In this document: positions 30,854 to 43,420 of the stretch, in pieces | How positions within the stretch are numbered: position 1 is the first letter of the stretch | Layout of the letters: every line of letters starts with the position of its first letter | Origin: Rhynchopus sp. YZ270_cl-10 | Taxonomy: Eukaryota > Euglenozoa > Diplonemea > Diplonemida > Diplonemidae | Length of the DNA: 64,000 nucleotides | Reading direction: 5' to 3' | Assembly (NCBI GenBank): GCA_964035575.1 | Contig: OZ037849.1 | Span: 620,001 to 684,000 of the forward strand | The notes under the pieces: generated by a model | Database searches by the model: none | What the model was told of the DNA's origin: nothing | What the model saw: only the letters and a program-made list of their open reading frames with translations | Made by a program: the position numbers and the translations under genes

Positions 30854-32305
30854 ATGCAAACACTACACAACCCCGCCAAACGCGGCCTCCCCGTACAAAA
30901 GGTCGAGGCACAACAAGAGTGGTTTGTGTGTCCCGAATGGGTCGGGTCTCCTAACCCTGGAGTACACCTTGTGGTCACGAAGGGGGGTGCAGTGGAGGAG
31001 CGGATTCTGTTGGACAAACACCCTTACTACATGGCAGGGAAGAACAAGGAGGTTGTGGACATCCCGGTAGTGCATGGCTCGGTGAGTCGGGTGCACTGTG
31101 TTTTTGTGCATCACCGTGGGGGGTCTGTGTACGTCATCGACCTTGCCTCGAATAACGGTGTATTCGTCAACGACAAACGAATTCCCTCTAAAACCACTAC
31201 GAAAATCACCGAACTCGACACTGTTAAGATTGGCGCATCCTCGCGGCAGTACTCACTTCGCAGAACCCCGCCACCTGCTTCAGAAGCGCGCCCGATTCCG
31301 TCTGTCGGAGAAAAACGGAAAAACGAAGAAACCGGTTCTGACCCAAAGCGTACAAAGACAGAAGCAGGCGCAAGCAATGATAAATCTGAGCAGCCCGCAA
31401 GGGTAACAGCGTTCCAGATTCTCCTGAAGCATGCGAAGTGCCGCAACGCAAAGTCCTTCCGTGACAGTACAAAGGACGTCGTCACGACTGAGGCTGAGGC
31501 GATAGAACGACTCAATGCAACCAGGGAAAAGCTGATGAAGGTATGTGGGTGAGGGAGGCGTTAGGAATGTGCTTTTGTGGGTTTCTTTGGGTTCAAACCC
31601 AAGTGTTGTTGCAGCGATAAGGACAGTGGTAAAAGGGGTGAATGTATTGAGAGATGCGCATTCATCTTGCAAAAATTCTTTGTGGGTTTAGCAGATCTGT
31701 GTTGTGTTGCACACCGATTATTTGTACCAAAGTACAAGAGGGGTTTTTTTGTATTTTAAGTTATTAATTTTTCCACCCCCCAGCCAGTGGTGACCCCACT
31801 ACCCACACACCACACACAGTACGACGGGAAGGAAGTTCTTCAGCGTTTCAGGGATATGGCGTTTTCAGTATCTGATTGTTCTTCGGCAAAGAGTGGTGGC
31901 GCGCTAGGTGTTGTGGAACGCAAGAAATACCACAAGGTATGCGAATTTTTGGTGTGAGCGATGTAAACACGACCCAACTTATCCACAGAAAAATTCTGAT
32001 TTTGTTTCTTTCTTTATCAGACTAGCTAAAACTCAGATACCAGGTTTTACTTTTAGCCAAGCTGTTTTCATTAACCTCCCCACTATAATTGGTGAAAATA
32101 TAGTAACTCGAGTGACAAAGTACAAGACAAAACCAAAAACTTTTTTTCACTTTTTGTCCCCTTTTTTAATACTTTTCTTACAACCCCCATTATAAACCCC
32201 CCAACACAGGTCGTCGAGGACGCTCTCTTCTCCGCTAAGATAGGCGAAATACCTGCACCCATTTCATCACCATCCGGCGTACATCTTATATACAGGTCAA
32301 AATAG
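30854..32305 (+). CDS. FHA-parvulin (Pin1-type prolyl isomerase), 3 exons
   Basis: Predicted exons are 30854-31540, 31820-31936 and 32210-32305, all joined in phase 0 (introns GTATGT...CACACAG and GTATGC...AACACAG), giving 299 aa. Residues about 45-137 form an FHA phosphothreonine-binding domain (AGKNK, SVSRVHC, SNNGVFVN). A basic linker (KRKNEETGSDPKRTKTE) could be a nuclear signal. Residues about 173-299 form a parvulin: FQILLKHAKCRNAKSFRDS, then VSDCSSAKSGGALG with the catalytic-pocket Cys, then SPSGVHLIYRSK at the end. Gln stands where Pin1 has its first active-site His (SHLLVKH); the second His is kept. Pin1 itself has a WW domain, whereas the FHA replacement recalls trypanosome Par42. 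It likely isomerises pSer/Thr-Pro bonds on proteins recruited through phosphothreonine. Confidence 0.88.
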
Positions 32306-32798
32306 GGGGGCAACGACCAATCGGGACCACGGGGGGGGTTAGGGGGAGCCACGTAGAAGGAAATCCTTAAGGACTTGCTGTCCGAAATCATTTTTTTGAA
32401 ATTTCGGTGAAGAAACCCACTAAAATGGGCGTGCCTGGCCGCAAATCGCCCTGGGGATCACCCATATATCCCAATAAACCACCTGACGACCTTCACAGAG
32501 CATTTCTTGTCCCAAAAAAATCGATTTTTTGTGAAAAAACACCCCAAAATTGCGTAACGCTTGCGTAACGCTTGGTGACCAAAATTTAACACTTGCCAAG
32601 AAATTTCTCCAATCCGACAAAACTTCTTCTAAACACCCAAAAAACACCTCAGTCCACATCCGCTGGGGTCCCGGGGTGGAAATGTATGGTTTTTGCACCT
32701 TTTAGGGGTCCTGGGAGGGTCCCAGGCGTATTTATGAGGGACGGAACCGCTTAAAATGCCCGAATTTACCTCTTTTTTAGGGTGCTTTTTCACCTTAA

Positions 32799-33801
32799 CC
32801 CTTTAAGGACCAGAGGGGACATATATGTCCACGCAACCACCTAAATTGGCTTCCACTAGGACTTTTTGAAGATTTTTTTTTTTAATGAGAAGATTTTGTG
32901 CGAAATCTTTCAAAAGACACAAGATTCGATTTTTTTTGACGCTCTCATCCCCTCTCATCCACACCCGGCATTATCACATAATAGGGTATTTTGGGTCATT
33001 TTTTGGGAATAATGTACCATTCTGACGCGCTTGAGTCATCAGAGGATTCAAACTTTGGTGTGCAGGGAACCATTTTGTACGGTCTTCAGAACGAAACTAA
33101 AATAATGGAAAATACCCGCGACTGGGCAAAGTAACACGCGTAGTTGCAGTTCCTGACCCTGAACTGGATGTGCCTCTCTCCGTGTATTTATTGCATTTTG
33201 TCTTTTGAGGAACATTGTACAGAAAATCTATATCAACACGGTCAAGGTACAGAGACACTGGCAGGAGGGTGTTGGTCGACAACTTCTTCTTGCTTGGGAA
33301 ACAGGCGTCTGAAAACAGATTACATGTGCGTGGGATGCGGCGTTCACCTTTGTTCAGCACCATGCCAAGTTGGCCAAAAGTCCCAAAAGCCCCAACTTTT
33401 GTACTGTCCAACCTCTGTACAATTACGGTATATGTAGTTGGTTGGTACCTTCTCTCCATGCAGTGAGACATTATCTACTAGGACTTTTTGATCGATTTTT
33501 TTTTTCTTTTGAAAGATTTTGAACCGATCTTTCAAATAAAGCCATTTTCGAAAACCGAAAAAACAGGTGCGCAGCCGGAATAATTTTTTTCTTCAAAATT
33601 TTCAGAAAAAAATATCAGCTCTCCTCAATTTTCCATTTTCCATTTTTCTCATTTTATTTCGATTTCTGCTCCATTTGAAAGATCTGCTCAAAATCTTTCA
33701 ATTGCGGCCAGGTACGATCAAAAATATGCATCGGATCTCATTTTACCTATGGGAGAGAAGATCCTAGCAAATCGAAAAAATCGGTCGTGGTCCATAAAGG
33801 G
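32799..33801 (+). mobile_element. piggyBac-like element inserted at TTAA
   Basis: The 1003-bp element has ends CCCTTTAAGGACCA / TGGTCCATAAAGGG and TTAA on both sides (32795-32798, 33802-33805). The uninterrupted right arm of the host palindrome shows a single TTAA at the same place (34147-34150). Subterminal AAATCTTTCAAAAG words match the element at 13605. A remnant of the transposase C-terminal finger is present inside, so it derives from an autonomous element by internal deletion. Confidence 0.85.
33260..33437 (+). pseudogene. piggyBac transposase C-terminal finger remnant
   Basis: The frame NRRLKTDYMCVGCGVHLCSAPC matches the RxKTxYxCxxCxVxLCxxPC pattern of piggyBac C-termini. The catalytic core is missing. 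Confidence 0.65.
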
Positions 33802-34918
33802 TTAAAAATTCAAAAAAAAGTGCTCAGACAATCACAGAAGTGTCCAAACCCCCTCGGAACTACTCGCCAGACCCCCTGCGGGGTGGAGAATCATATTTGT
33901 GATCACTTCTTTGGCTATTTTAGTCAAAATAACCCCGTGCCTCACTTGTGCCTCACTTGTCCCAAAATGGGGTATTTTAGGCTATTTTGGGACAAGTGTA
34001 ACAAAAGTGTAACATGAGGTTATTTTGGGCAAAATAGCCCAAAAAGCGATCACAAATATGATTCTCCACCCCGCAGGGGGTCTGGCGAGTAGTTCCGAGG
34101 GGGTTTGGACACTTCTGTGATTGTCTGAGCACTTTTTTTTGAATTTTTAAGGTGAAAAAGCACCCTAAAAAAGAGGTAAATTCGGGCATTTTAAGCGGTT
34201 CCGTCCCTCATAAATACGCCTGGGACCCTCCCAGGACCCCTAAAAGGTGCAAAAACCATACATTTCCACCCCGGGACCCCAGCGGATGTGGACTGAGGTG
34301 TTTTTTGGGTGTTTAGAAGAAGTTTTGTCGGATTGGAGAAATTTCTTGGCAAGTGTTAAATTTTGGTCACCAAGCGTTACGCAAGCGTTACGCAATTTTG
34401 GGGTGTTTTTTCACAAAAAATCGATTTTTTTGGGACAAGAAATGCTCTGTGAAGGTCGTCAGGTGGTTTATTGGGATATATGGGTGATCCCCAGGGCGAT
34501 TTGCGGCCAGGCACGCCCATTTTAGTGGATTTCTTCACCCAAATTTCAAAAAAATGGGTTTTGGACAGCAAAACGCCTTTGGTGGCTCCCCCTAACGGGG
34601 GGGGTGGAGGGGATAGGTCATGCAGGGCTTGGGGGTTTTGGGGTATTTTCTCCACAGCATTCTCTTTTTATCTTGCCTTTTCCAAAAAGGTGTGGCGCTG
34701 CAGCCATGTTTACAGGGCCCTTATTATTTTACATTTGATTCTCCCATCCCTTTTTGTTCCTTCTTTTCCTATCATCACATACCCCTCGACTCCTTGAACC
34801 TTTTCTGGCCTGGTGGAGAAGTTGCGTGGATTGATATCGTGGCGGCTTTTTTATTCTTCCTGGAGTGGACACGTGAAAATGCCCTATCGACAGCTGTGAC
34901 CGAAATGGGGCATCTCAA

Positions 34919-35578
34919 TCAGGCCTCAATGTGAGGGGCCAAATGCGTAAAGTTTCCCTTTGCCAGCATTGCTCCGGTATTTCGAATATTGTTAGTTTCA
35001 TTCTGAAGAGTGGCTGCTGGCTGACTGGGTGGTATCAGCCTCTTTACGTTCCTCATAAAATTGCATGTCAAGTCATTTCGCTTCACTGTCGTGTACGCCC
35101 TGCCTTTGTCGTCGGAGTTTTCTGTTGTCGGAGTCGTTGCTGTTTCGCCCTTCCTTTCGGGGCGGTCACTGAACTGAGGTCTCCCCCGTGGGTTGTGCAA
35201 TCTCGTAGGGAATTTGAGTTTTTGTAGTTCAAAATCTTGTTCACCATATGCTGAACGACGAGGTGCTGTGCACAACACGGCACCATGCTCCTCCACATTT
35301 TTGCGCACCGACGCTTTCTTCTTTCCCGTCACAGCAGTTCCCGGCGCGTGTAGCTGCGGCTGCACCACTGCGCACATGATATCCTCTCCCGTCTTCAGTC
35401 CTGTCGACGACACTGCGCCGTGCACTCCTTCTTCATACGCAAGCACGATATCCGACTCCAACGCCAGTTTCGCCAGTTCAGGACAGTTTTTACAAAACAA
35501 AATGCGGTTTGAACAGCAAAACCTTGAGTACTCCCCCCCTCCCCCCAATAACTCCCCCCACTCCTTTTTCCTCTTCAT
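34919..35578 (-). CDS. uncertain minus-strand ORF
   Basis: A 219-codon ATG frame ends at 34919. Its middle (KNCPELAKLALESDIVLAYE onward) has a believable coding composition, but the first part is antisense to the CT-rich leader of the U-box gene. No family is recognised. If real, it is divergent from the U-box gene; a spliced plus-strand model (GGEVAWIDIVAAFLFFLEWT near 34820-34870) competes for part of the same DNA. Confidence 0.3.
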   Translation of the reverse strand: MKRKKEWGELLGGGGEYSRFCCSNRILFCKNCPELAKLALESDIVLAYEEGVHGAVSSTGLKTGEDIMCAVVQPQLHAPGTAVTGKKKASVRKNVEEHGAVLCTAPRRSAYGEQDFELQKLKFPTRLHNPRGRPQFSDRPERKGETATTPTTENSDDKGRAYTTVKRNDLTCNFMRNVKRLIPPSQPAATLQNETNNIRNTGAMLAKGNFTHLAPHIEA

Positions 35579-35681
35579 CCCCCTCCACAGAGTACACCCC
35601 CCACTCTCAATTCTCTTTCCCCTCAACTTTTCCATCCTCCGTCTCCTCCTCTCTCCTCTCCCCCTCTCCCGGCTCTCCTGA

Positions 35682-37580
35682 ATGCTCTCAGCACTATTTG
35701 GCTGGGGGAGTCCTGCCACAAAATGCGCCTTTGGTGAGGAGTGGACAGTCACCTCCCCTGAGGGGGTGGCGGTACGGGAGGGGTGCTCGCTGTGCAGCCC
35801 CTTTGTGCAGATTCTTGCACAGTGGGAGGTGGTGAGGGTGTTGGATGTGATCCGAGGGAGGGCTCGTCTGAGCAGCCCCCCCGGCTGGGTAAGCATCGCT
35901 TCCGACGATGGCACCACACTCCTGAGTCAGGCCGAGCCCTCCACCCTATGCTGCCCTATCTCCAGTGTTCTCTTCCGCGATCCGGTTCTGGTGCCCCTCT
36001 CAGGGCATACGTATGAACGTAGTAGTTTAGAGCTGTTCTGGGATAATTCAAAAGGGGGCTCAAGAGACCAAGGTTGGCCGAGAGATCCGATGACGAATGT
36101 GCAGCTGATGGATACGACGGTGTACCCGAATTTGGTGATCCGCCATCAGGTGCAGGAGTGGCTGAAGGAGAACCCGGAGAGGCTGCCGGAGGGTTGGGCG
36201 GATTTGGCCGTTCCAGCGATACACGTGTGGGCAAGAACGTCGGAGGGGGCTCGCTTTGGTGGGTTTTCCATAGGACAACGGATCTGTGCCGCGCACACCA
36301 TCGTCCTCTCGAGGGATGAAACTCCTATCAAAAAGGGTGATACAGGGGTCTTTAAGGGTCCGATCCTGCCATTCGATCGTGCTGTCGCAGAAGGTGTAGC
36401 ACAGATAACATGGGACTCACGGCCACAAACGAAGTCAACAGTGAACATCAGAGATATTGCGGTATGTTTTGGAGGTTTTTTTTGAGCAGATTTTGTGGAG
36501 GTAAAAGTAAAATAGGGGGGGAGGGGGGTATTGTTTGTGGTGAGGACACAGAAAGGGGGGGGTGTTTTTGTATTTTCAAGTTTTCATTTTGTGTCTCAGA
36601 ATAATCAAAAAAAAATACCACCCCCAACACAGTCCATGGACAAACGCCTCAGTATATTGAAGCGACAACTGCAGGAGCGACACAGCAAGGGCGTTGCTGA
36701 CGAGGTATGTGCTCGCCTCCACTTCTGCCTCTGCCCACCACCACCATCACATGGGGCAACTCTTCCCTCCCGCGCTACGTTTCAACGGAAATAATATTTA
36801 TTTTTTTTATCAAGTTATCAAGGATCCATTGGCATAAATGGGGGGGTTTTTATCCAAAAATTATCAGATGCACAGCCAGGACTGCATGAGTTGGGGGGTA
36901 CACCCCACGGTGCACCGGGAAAATTTATCGTTTCCGTTATTTGGTGTTCCTGAAACACCTGTCGGGGACATGTCAATATAGCCCCCCTCCGAACCACCAT
37001 TATTGCCTACCTTCCTTTTACCTATTTACCCCTTTCCCAGGACCTCGAGCAGCAGGTTGCGCACCTCAGCAAGGCGACGGCGGAGAGAGAAGACATCCTT
37101 GACCGCATCATCATCGAGAAGCTCGAGAACTTCACATACGCATCCGAGGGGCGTGTGTGGGAGGTGGTGCAGGCAGCGCTGAAGGCAGGCACACACAACC
37201 TCCACGAGGAGGATATTGGTGTGCTGCACAAAGACAACTTCAAGCGGGCACTCAAGAAGCTGGTCAAGCTGTCCATTGTTGAGAAGTACTCCGCACGCAC
37301 CCGCGTCGGGGCGCGCGTCTTCCGCATATGCAAAAAACCACAAAACACGGCACGCATGGCAGCGACTGCCTCGGTTCTTGCCCTTCTTGCCCTCGCATCC
37401 CCAGACATGCCTACCGAGAGAGAGACGGAGACAGCAGAGGCTAATGCCGATGCAGAAGGAACGGATGTGCAAGGAGACAAGACACCACAGCCCGAAGAGG
37501 TCGTGACGCCACGTGAAGCTGACGCGGAGGGTGCTGATAACGTTGATGATGCTGAGGGCGAAACTGGAATCAGACTGTGA
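35682..37580 (+). CDS. U-box protein with SH3-like domains, 3 exons
   Basis: Predicted exons are 35682-36461, 36633-36704 and 37041-37580, all phase 0 with GTATGT donors and CAG acceptors (463 aa). Residues about 20-85 look SH3-like (VREGCSLCSP...GRARLSSPPGWVS). Residues about 88-160 form a U-box (LCCPISSVLFRDPVLVPLSG, PMTNVQL, NLVIRHQVQEWL). A second SH3-like stretch may lie at 195-258. A coiled coil spans the exon 2-3 junction, followed by a winged-helix-like segment (EGRVWEVVQAALKAG...NFKRALKKLVKLSIV) and an acidic tail. It probably acts as an E3 ubiquitin ligase; targets unknown. The ATG ends a 150-bp pyrimidine-rich leader. Confidence 0.8.
36941..36997. repeat. intronic foldback repeat
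   Basis: TTGGTGTTCC...CCGAACCACC inside the second U-box intron is related to the hairpin at 30042-30098. Confidence 0.5.
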
Positions 37581-38664
37581 GAGCACGATACAGGCAATGC
37601 AAATGCCACCACAAGACCACATGGCTCGGGTCACCTAAAACGTCGTTTCGACAGATGAAGTTACGACAGGTGATCCGAGATTCCGTCAGATCGAATGACA
37701 GGTCTAAGGGTACTTCCTCAGGTTTCGAGTCAAATAAGCCTACAACTGTCGACCTGTCGTTCTGACAGGTACATTTGTCGTTCCGACAGGTTGACCCCAC
37801 CTTGTAGGCACCCGATTAGTCCGTGGTGATGACATTGATGACGTTGCTGATGCGGAGATCGAAACAGGAATGGTGATAAAACCGCCATGCCATTATGGTG
37901 GAAAAACAGACAGGGGGGAAGGTGGAGGAGGGGGTTCTGGAGAAAGGGGGGCTTGTGTGGGGAAGATGTGTTTTTCTTTCCCCCTTCATTTTATGATTCC
38001 CCCTTTGGTTCGGAGAGGTGAATTAACTTCTAGCTGGTTTCTTAGTGTTTATGTGTATTGAAGGCAGGTGTGGATAGTTCCTATAAGTGGAACAATGCCC
38101 AGGGGATCTTTCTTTTGCTGAAATGGGATGTGCCAAGCCAAGCAAAAAAGAGAAGCTGCGGGGGCATATTCGTCTTTTTATTTTTTCTTTTTTTTCTTTT
38201 TTTGACAGGAGAACCATTGCCTGCGTCCTGCCGATGAACGGGGAGGCGTTTGCACTTTCAACTTCTCCTTTTTTGTTTACAATCGTTTTTTTTTCCCCCT
38301 TAGACCCTGCTACCACACACACACACCCCCGCTTCTTTCCAGGGGGGGTTGCGCTTCCTTTTTTTGCCGTTTTATTGTTCTATTCTATTTTGGTCTGTTT
38401 TTGCGTGCTTCTTGGGGCGGGGGGGTTTTTTTTGTTTGATGGCGGTAATTGCCTGTCTATGCTAAGTGTCTACCCCCCTTTGAAGCAAGAAATAGCGCAA
38501 AACTGGCGCTATCGATGTACCAGGGGTTTCCTTCACTTGTGTTAGTGTTATTAGAGTGTTACGGTTGTGGGTTTTTTTTTTTTTTGGAGTGTCATAAATC
38601 ACTCGAGAGACATTTTCTTTTCTTTTGCTTGGCTTTGAGCGCACAAAAAGACCCGATCTTTTTC

Positions 38665-38712
38665 TAAGGTGACTAAGCACAGAGAGGCTTAGGATCATCT
38701 TATAAACTTTTT
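38665..38712 (+). repeat. TAAGC hairpin motif, copy B
   Basis: GGTGACTAAGCACAGAGAGG then CTTAGGATCATCTTATAAAC and T-run. Stem CTAAGC/GCTTAG. Confidence 0.75.
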
Positions 38713-38900
38713 ATTTTATTTTATTTTTTTTTTGCAAACCCGTCAGTTCGATATTCTATGGCGGGCTGTTCCTCCCATCTTCACATCTTTTCCCACTATC
38801 GTCCTACTTTTTACTTTGCGTATTCCCCCCTCACGGTTTCGTTATGTACAAAAAGAAAAATCAGTATTTTTCAGTTACGGTTGTTTCGTATTTTTGATTG

Positions 38901-38955
38901 TGATCAAGGTGACTAAGCACAGAGAGGCTTAGGATCATCTTCTAAATTTTTTTTT
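38901..38955 (+). repeat. TAAGC hairpin motif, copy C
   Basis: Almost identical to copy B, preceded by TGATCAAGG so that TGATC/GATCA can extend the stem past a purine-rich internal loop; a T-run follows. Confidence 0.75.
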
Positions 38956-39533
38956 TCCTTTTTTTTTTTTCCATATTCTTTTTTCGACATCATGTAGTCA
39001 CCACGCTGTGTGTGATCATCATGCATTTGTTTTTCAGGTTCTGTTTTCTCAAAGGGTGTTCAGTCACGGAGAGACGAAGTGGTCATCTTCTTGGTGGCAA
39101 CTTCTTCTCATTTTTTAGAGGCCTACAAAGAGAAGAGCTTCTTTTGTTTCAAATGACGTGAGTTTGAAGATCGGAAACAGTACACATGCACTAACGTCCT
39201 TTTTTTGTGTTGAGATGAAATTGTGTTTGTGTATTTGAAAGCAAATGTGGGTACTTCCTCAGAAGCATTGCCCATTCTGTGTGTGTTTTTTTTTGTGAAG
39301 GTGATCGTGTGCTAATACAGAAAGTATCAGTCAAGGCTGTCCTTACTAGATGCATGCCAAAGCGTCCGCCACGCGTGGATTTAAGATTGAGGTTTTCATC
39401 ATTGTATCCCAGGGAGGGGTTACCGGCGAGGTTTCTTCCAAAAAATACGCAACGTACCCCCCTAGTTTAGCACCAAAAAAAAGGCTTTGGCGGTGTTCTC
39501 AACCATCCTTTCCTCTCTCCTCTCCCCCCTATT

Positions 39534-39646
39534 CATACCTAGAAAGCGAATATGATATTCGGCTTAGATTCGGATCCGAATATGCGTATTCGCCCTATAT
39601 TCGGATCCGAATATAGGCCGAATATCATATTCGCTTTCTAGGTATG
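39534..39646. repeat. near-perfect 113-bp palindrome
   Basis: Arms of 30 bp match exactly (CATACCTAGAAAGCGAATAT...), and the loop itself contains two ATTCGGATCCGAAT palindromes. It would extrude as a cruciform. Confidence 0.9.
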
Positions 39647-39774
39647 CCTATTGCTATTGTGGGCACATAACCCCCTGGTTGTGTTCGGACTGCATTGTGG
39701 GAAATATGTGTCCATTGCAGCGAAGATTCAAGTCAGACCAGACCTGCGATCTGTTGCAACCACGGCATCCAACC

Positions 39775-40224
39775 CAGGGGCTCCGCTACCGTATAAAGTT
39801 CTGTTGCGGCGCAACAGAAGTCTAAAAAAAAGAAAAAAGAAAAAAAAAAAAAAATCCCATGGTTGAACCACGGGAGTACCATGGGGAACTGGGTTGCTGA
39901 CCGCACTATCCAGTCTGTACCTCAATTTTTTTTTGCCTGCGGCGCCATTTTTCCTTTTTTGCTCCGCAAAAAAGGATTCTATGTGTGACACTGTGTTGTA
40001 AAAAGCTAGATTCTTACACCGTACCCTACATTTTTTCGCCTGCGGCGCCATTTGTTTTATTTTTTTTGCTCCGCAAAAAAAAAAAATTACAGTTCCCTAT
40101 GTTCCCAATGTCCCTGGTCAGCAGTGCAGAAAAATTTTTGGGCACAAAAACAGCTAGCGCAGGGTGAAAAAAAAAACCCCGCAACAGAACTCAAAAAAAA
40201 TCTGAAAACGTAGCGGAGGGGCTG
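39775..40224. mobile_element. hAT-like MITE, 450 bp
   Basis: The ends CAGGGGCTCCGCTAC and GTAGCGGAGGGGCTG are inverted and flanked by the 8-bp duplication ATCCAACC (39767-39774, 40225-40232), as for hAT elements. A second inner inverted pair is GTTCTGTTGCGGC/CCGCAACAGAAC. The interior (about 39845-40170) recurs inverted at about 51920-52240, including CTGCGGCGCCATTTTTCC blocks. Confidence 0.85.
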
Positions 40225-41215
40225 ATCCAACCACAAAAACAAAAAAAATAAAGTGAACTAGTGAACGGAGAGCAACTTTAAAAAAAGCGTTATCAGTGTG
40301 TCATCTGCTGCACAGAGAGAGCATCGTTATTCTTTTTTTTTTCATCAGCAGTTTTTCTCAAAAAAAAGCGTTTTTGGAGAAGCGGAGCGCGTCCTGCGGG
40401 TGGCTACACTAATACAAAGTTTTCAAAAAAAAAGAAGAAAAAAACCCCTAGCCTTTCAACAAGTGGCCGTGCTATGTGTGTGTCAACCCATTGCCTTGCT
40501 TGCCAATGGCGATTCCTCCCTCTTTTTTTGTCGATACCGCAACAATCGTAACAAAACAAAATCTATACTTTTTCGTAGTGTGAAAAATTGGAATTCTTAT
40601 ATAAATGGTGTACATGCAACTTCTCTCTTTCTTCTTTCTTTTTTGCTTCCACGCAGTGTTATTAGAAACTGAACATGAAAAGAGCCAACGGTAAATTTAT
40701 CCTCACGCTTTTTCCTTCATGAAATGCGTGCGAAGTGTATTTTTCCGTCATTAAACAAAAGCCCTTTTTTCCGTTGAGATAAAAAAACCGGACTTTTACG
40801 GTTCGCCACCTGATCTTGATAGCTTGACTTGGAAAGACAGGGGAAGATTATTTTTTTGTTGAACACAGCCAAAAACGGTGTTGTGAGATCTGACTGAATT
40901 GACGCAAAGTGATTTAACGGGAGGGGAAATAGTCGGTATCACGATCAGAACGTTGGCTATATTATTCCAGTTTCTAATAACACTGTAAGGGGGAAAACCG
41001 CCTTCATAAGAAAAAAAAACTGTCTAAGGGTTGAGGACGAACTGTCCATACCTTCCAGAGGCTTCGGCCAACATTGAGTACAGACACTAAATATCCACCA
41101 AGGGTGGGTACTTTAGGCTATTGTAGACACAACAACAACAAAAAAAAACAAAAGAAAAAAAACGCATTCTCTAGCTAACAAGAACGCCAAATAAGATAGG
41201 TCGTCCCCCTCCCAC
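40225..41215. other. no gene; MITE-like pair and repeated block
   Basis: CAGTGTTATTAGAAACTG (40654-40671) is perfectly inverted at 40968-40985, enclosing 332 bp. The block 41050-41135 (GGCTTCGGCCAACATTGAGT ... GACACAACAAC) recurs at 47665-47740 after the Rab gene, where a diverged CAGTGTATTAAGAAACT also precedes it. Confidence 0.65.
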
Positions 41216-42694
<1,479 letters not shown>

Positions 42695-43420
42695 ATGCCC
42701 GCAGCAGAGGTCTGGAGTGACGAAACCCCGATTTTCCTGGCCATCGGTATTGTCAGCTTTGTGCTCTGTCTTGTCTTCACAGCAGGGTTTCTCTGGAAGC
42801 AGCACAAATTGGTGCATGTCAGACATGTATGTAAAACCCCCCTAAGGTCACCGCACGCCCTAGACGTGAAAAACGACATACCCGGTTTACTCTGGATTGA
42901 ACCAAAAGAGCAGGCTGCCTTGAAAGCTGTAGCGAGAGTAAATCCGAAGTGTAATTATCAAAGAAAAAAGCCACTCTTCAGATATGCAGCACACCGAGGC
43001 ATATTCATCTTCAACCCTTTCAGCCATTAAAGGCGAACAAAAACTACAGTGTCTTCAGTTCAACATCTTTTCATTTGGTGACTGAGCAGAGGGCTTGGGA
43101 GTATCTTAAAAACTAGTTTTTTTTTTTCAAACCCCTTTCCTCCACTGCAGAACATGAGGCAACGTGGCTGGCTGCAGGGCGGGAAGTGGGGTGCAGACGA
43201 GATGTTCGCTGCCGACAGCGAGGATGAGTTCGACGCAACGACCTACAGTGCGCACACCCCGCAGCCCAGTCGCGGGAAGGCCTTCACACCCGCATCGAAC
43301 TTCGGAACATGGGGCATGGCTGCGACGGCGAAGCATGCCCTCGGCACTATCACAGCTTCGCCCCCGAAGGATACTACTGCTGCCGAGAGGGAACGTGCCC
43401 GGCTTGAGTTGCTGCAGTGA
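42695..43420 (+). CDS. small single-pass membrane protein, 2 exons
   Basis: Predicted exons are 42695-42826 and 43151-43420 (phase 0; GTATGT...CACTGCAG, 324-bp intron), 133 aa. Exon 1 gives one membrane span (IFLAIGIVSFVLCLVFTAGFL less one end, residues 13-33) after a short acidic N-terminus. Exon 2 gives a soluble tail (GWLQGGKWGADEMFAADSED, HTPQPSRGKAFTP) ending RARLELLQ. The family is not recognised. One TAAGC hairpin lies within the intron just before the acceptor. Confidence 0.6.
43076..43120 (+). repeat. TAAGC hairpin motif, diverged copy E (intronic)
   Basis: GGTGACTGAGCAGAGGGCTT then GGGAGTATCTTAAAAAC and a T-run; it lies 30 bases before a predicted 3' splice site. Confidence 0.55.

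Larger units (their letters stand above)
32339..34595. mobile_element. Mutator-like foldback element, ~0.6-kb arms
   Basis: The ends TTAGGGGGAGCCAC and GTGGCTCCCCCTAA are inverted and flanked by a perfect 9-bp duplication CGGGGGGGG (32330-32338 and 34596-34604), as for Mutator-like elements. The left arm is 32339-32798 plus 33806 to about 33970; the right arm is about 33985-34595. The arms are nearly identical (a 92-codon ORF is present in each) and almost no unique centre remains. A piggyBac-like element sits in the left arm. The insertion lies just 25 bp after the FHA-parvulin stop codon. Confidence 0.85.
37581..39533. other. intergenic: hairpin copies and duplicated fragments
   Basis: No protein gene is recognised. 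GACAGGTGATCCGAG and related CGACAGGT words cluster at 37650-37800. A block near 38050-38100 (GTGGATAGTTCCTATAAG) is related to 39235-39280. Two TAAGC hairpins lie at 38665 and 38901. T- and C-rich tracts are common. Confidence 0.6.

Noticed and set aside
34620-34934. Plus ORF with EVAWIDIVAAFLFFLEWTRE
   Set aside because: Coding-like at the end only; starts inside the foldback element flank, no ATG-supported gene model and no homology.
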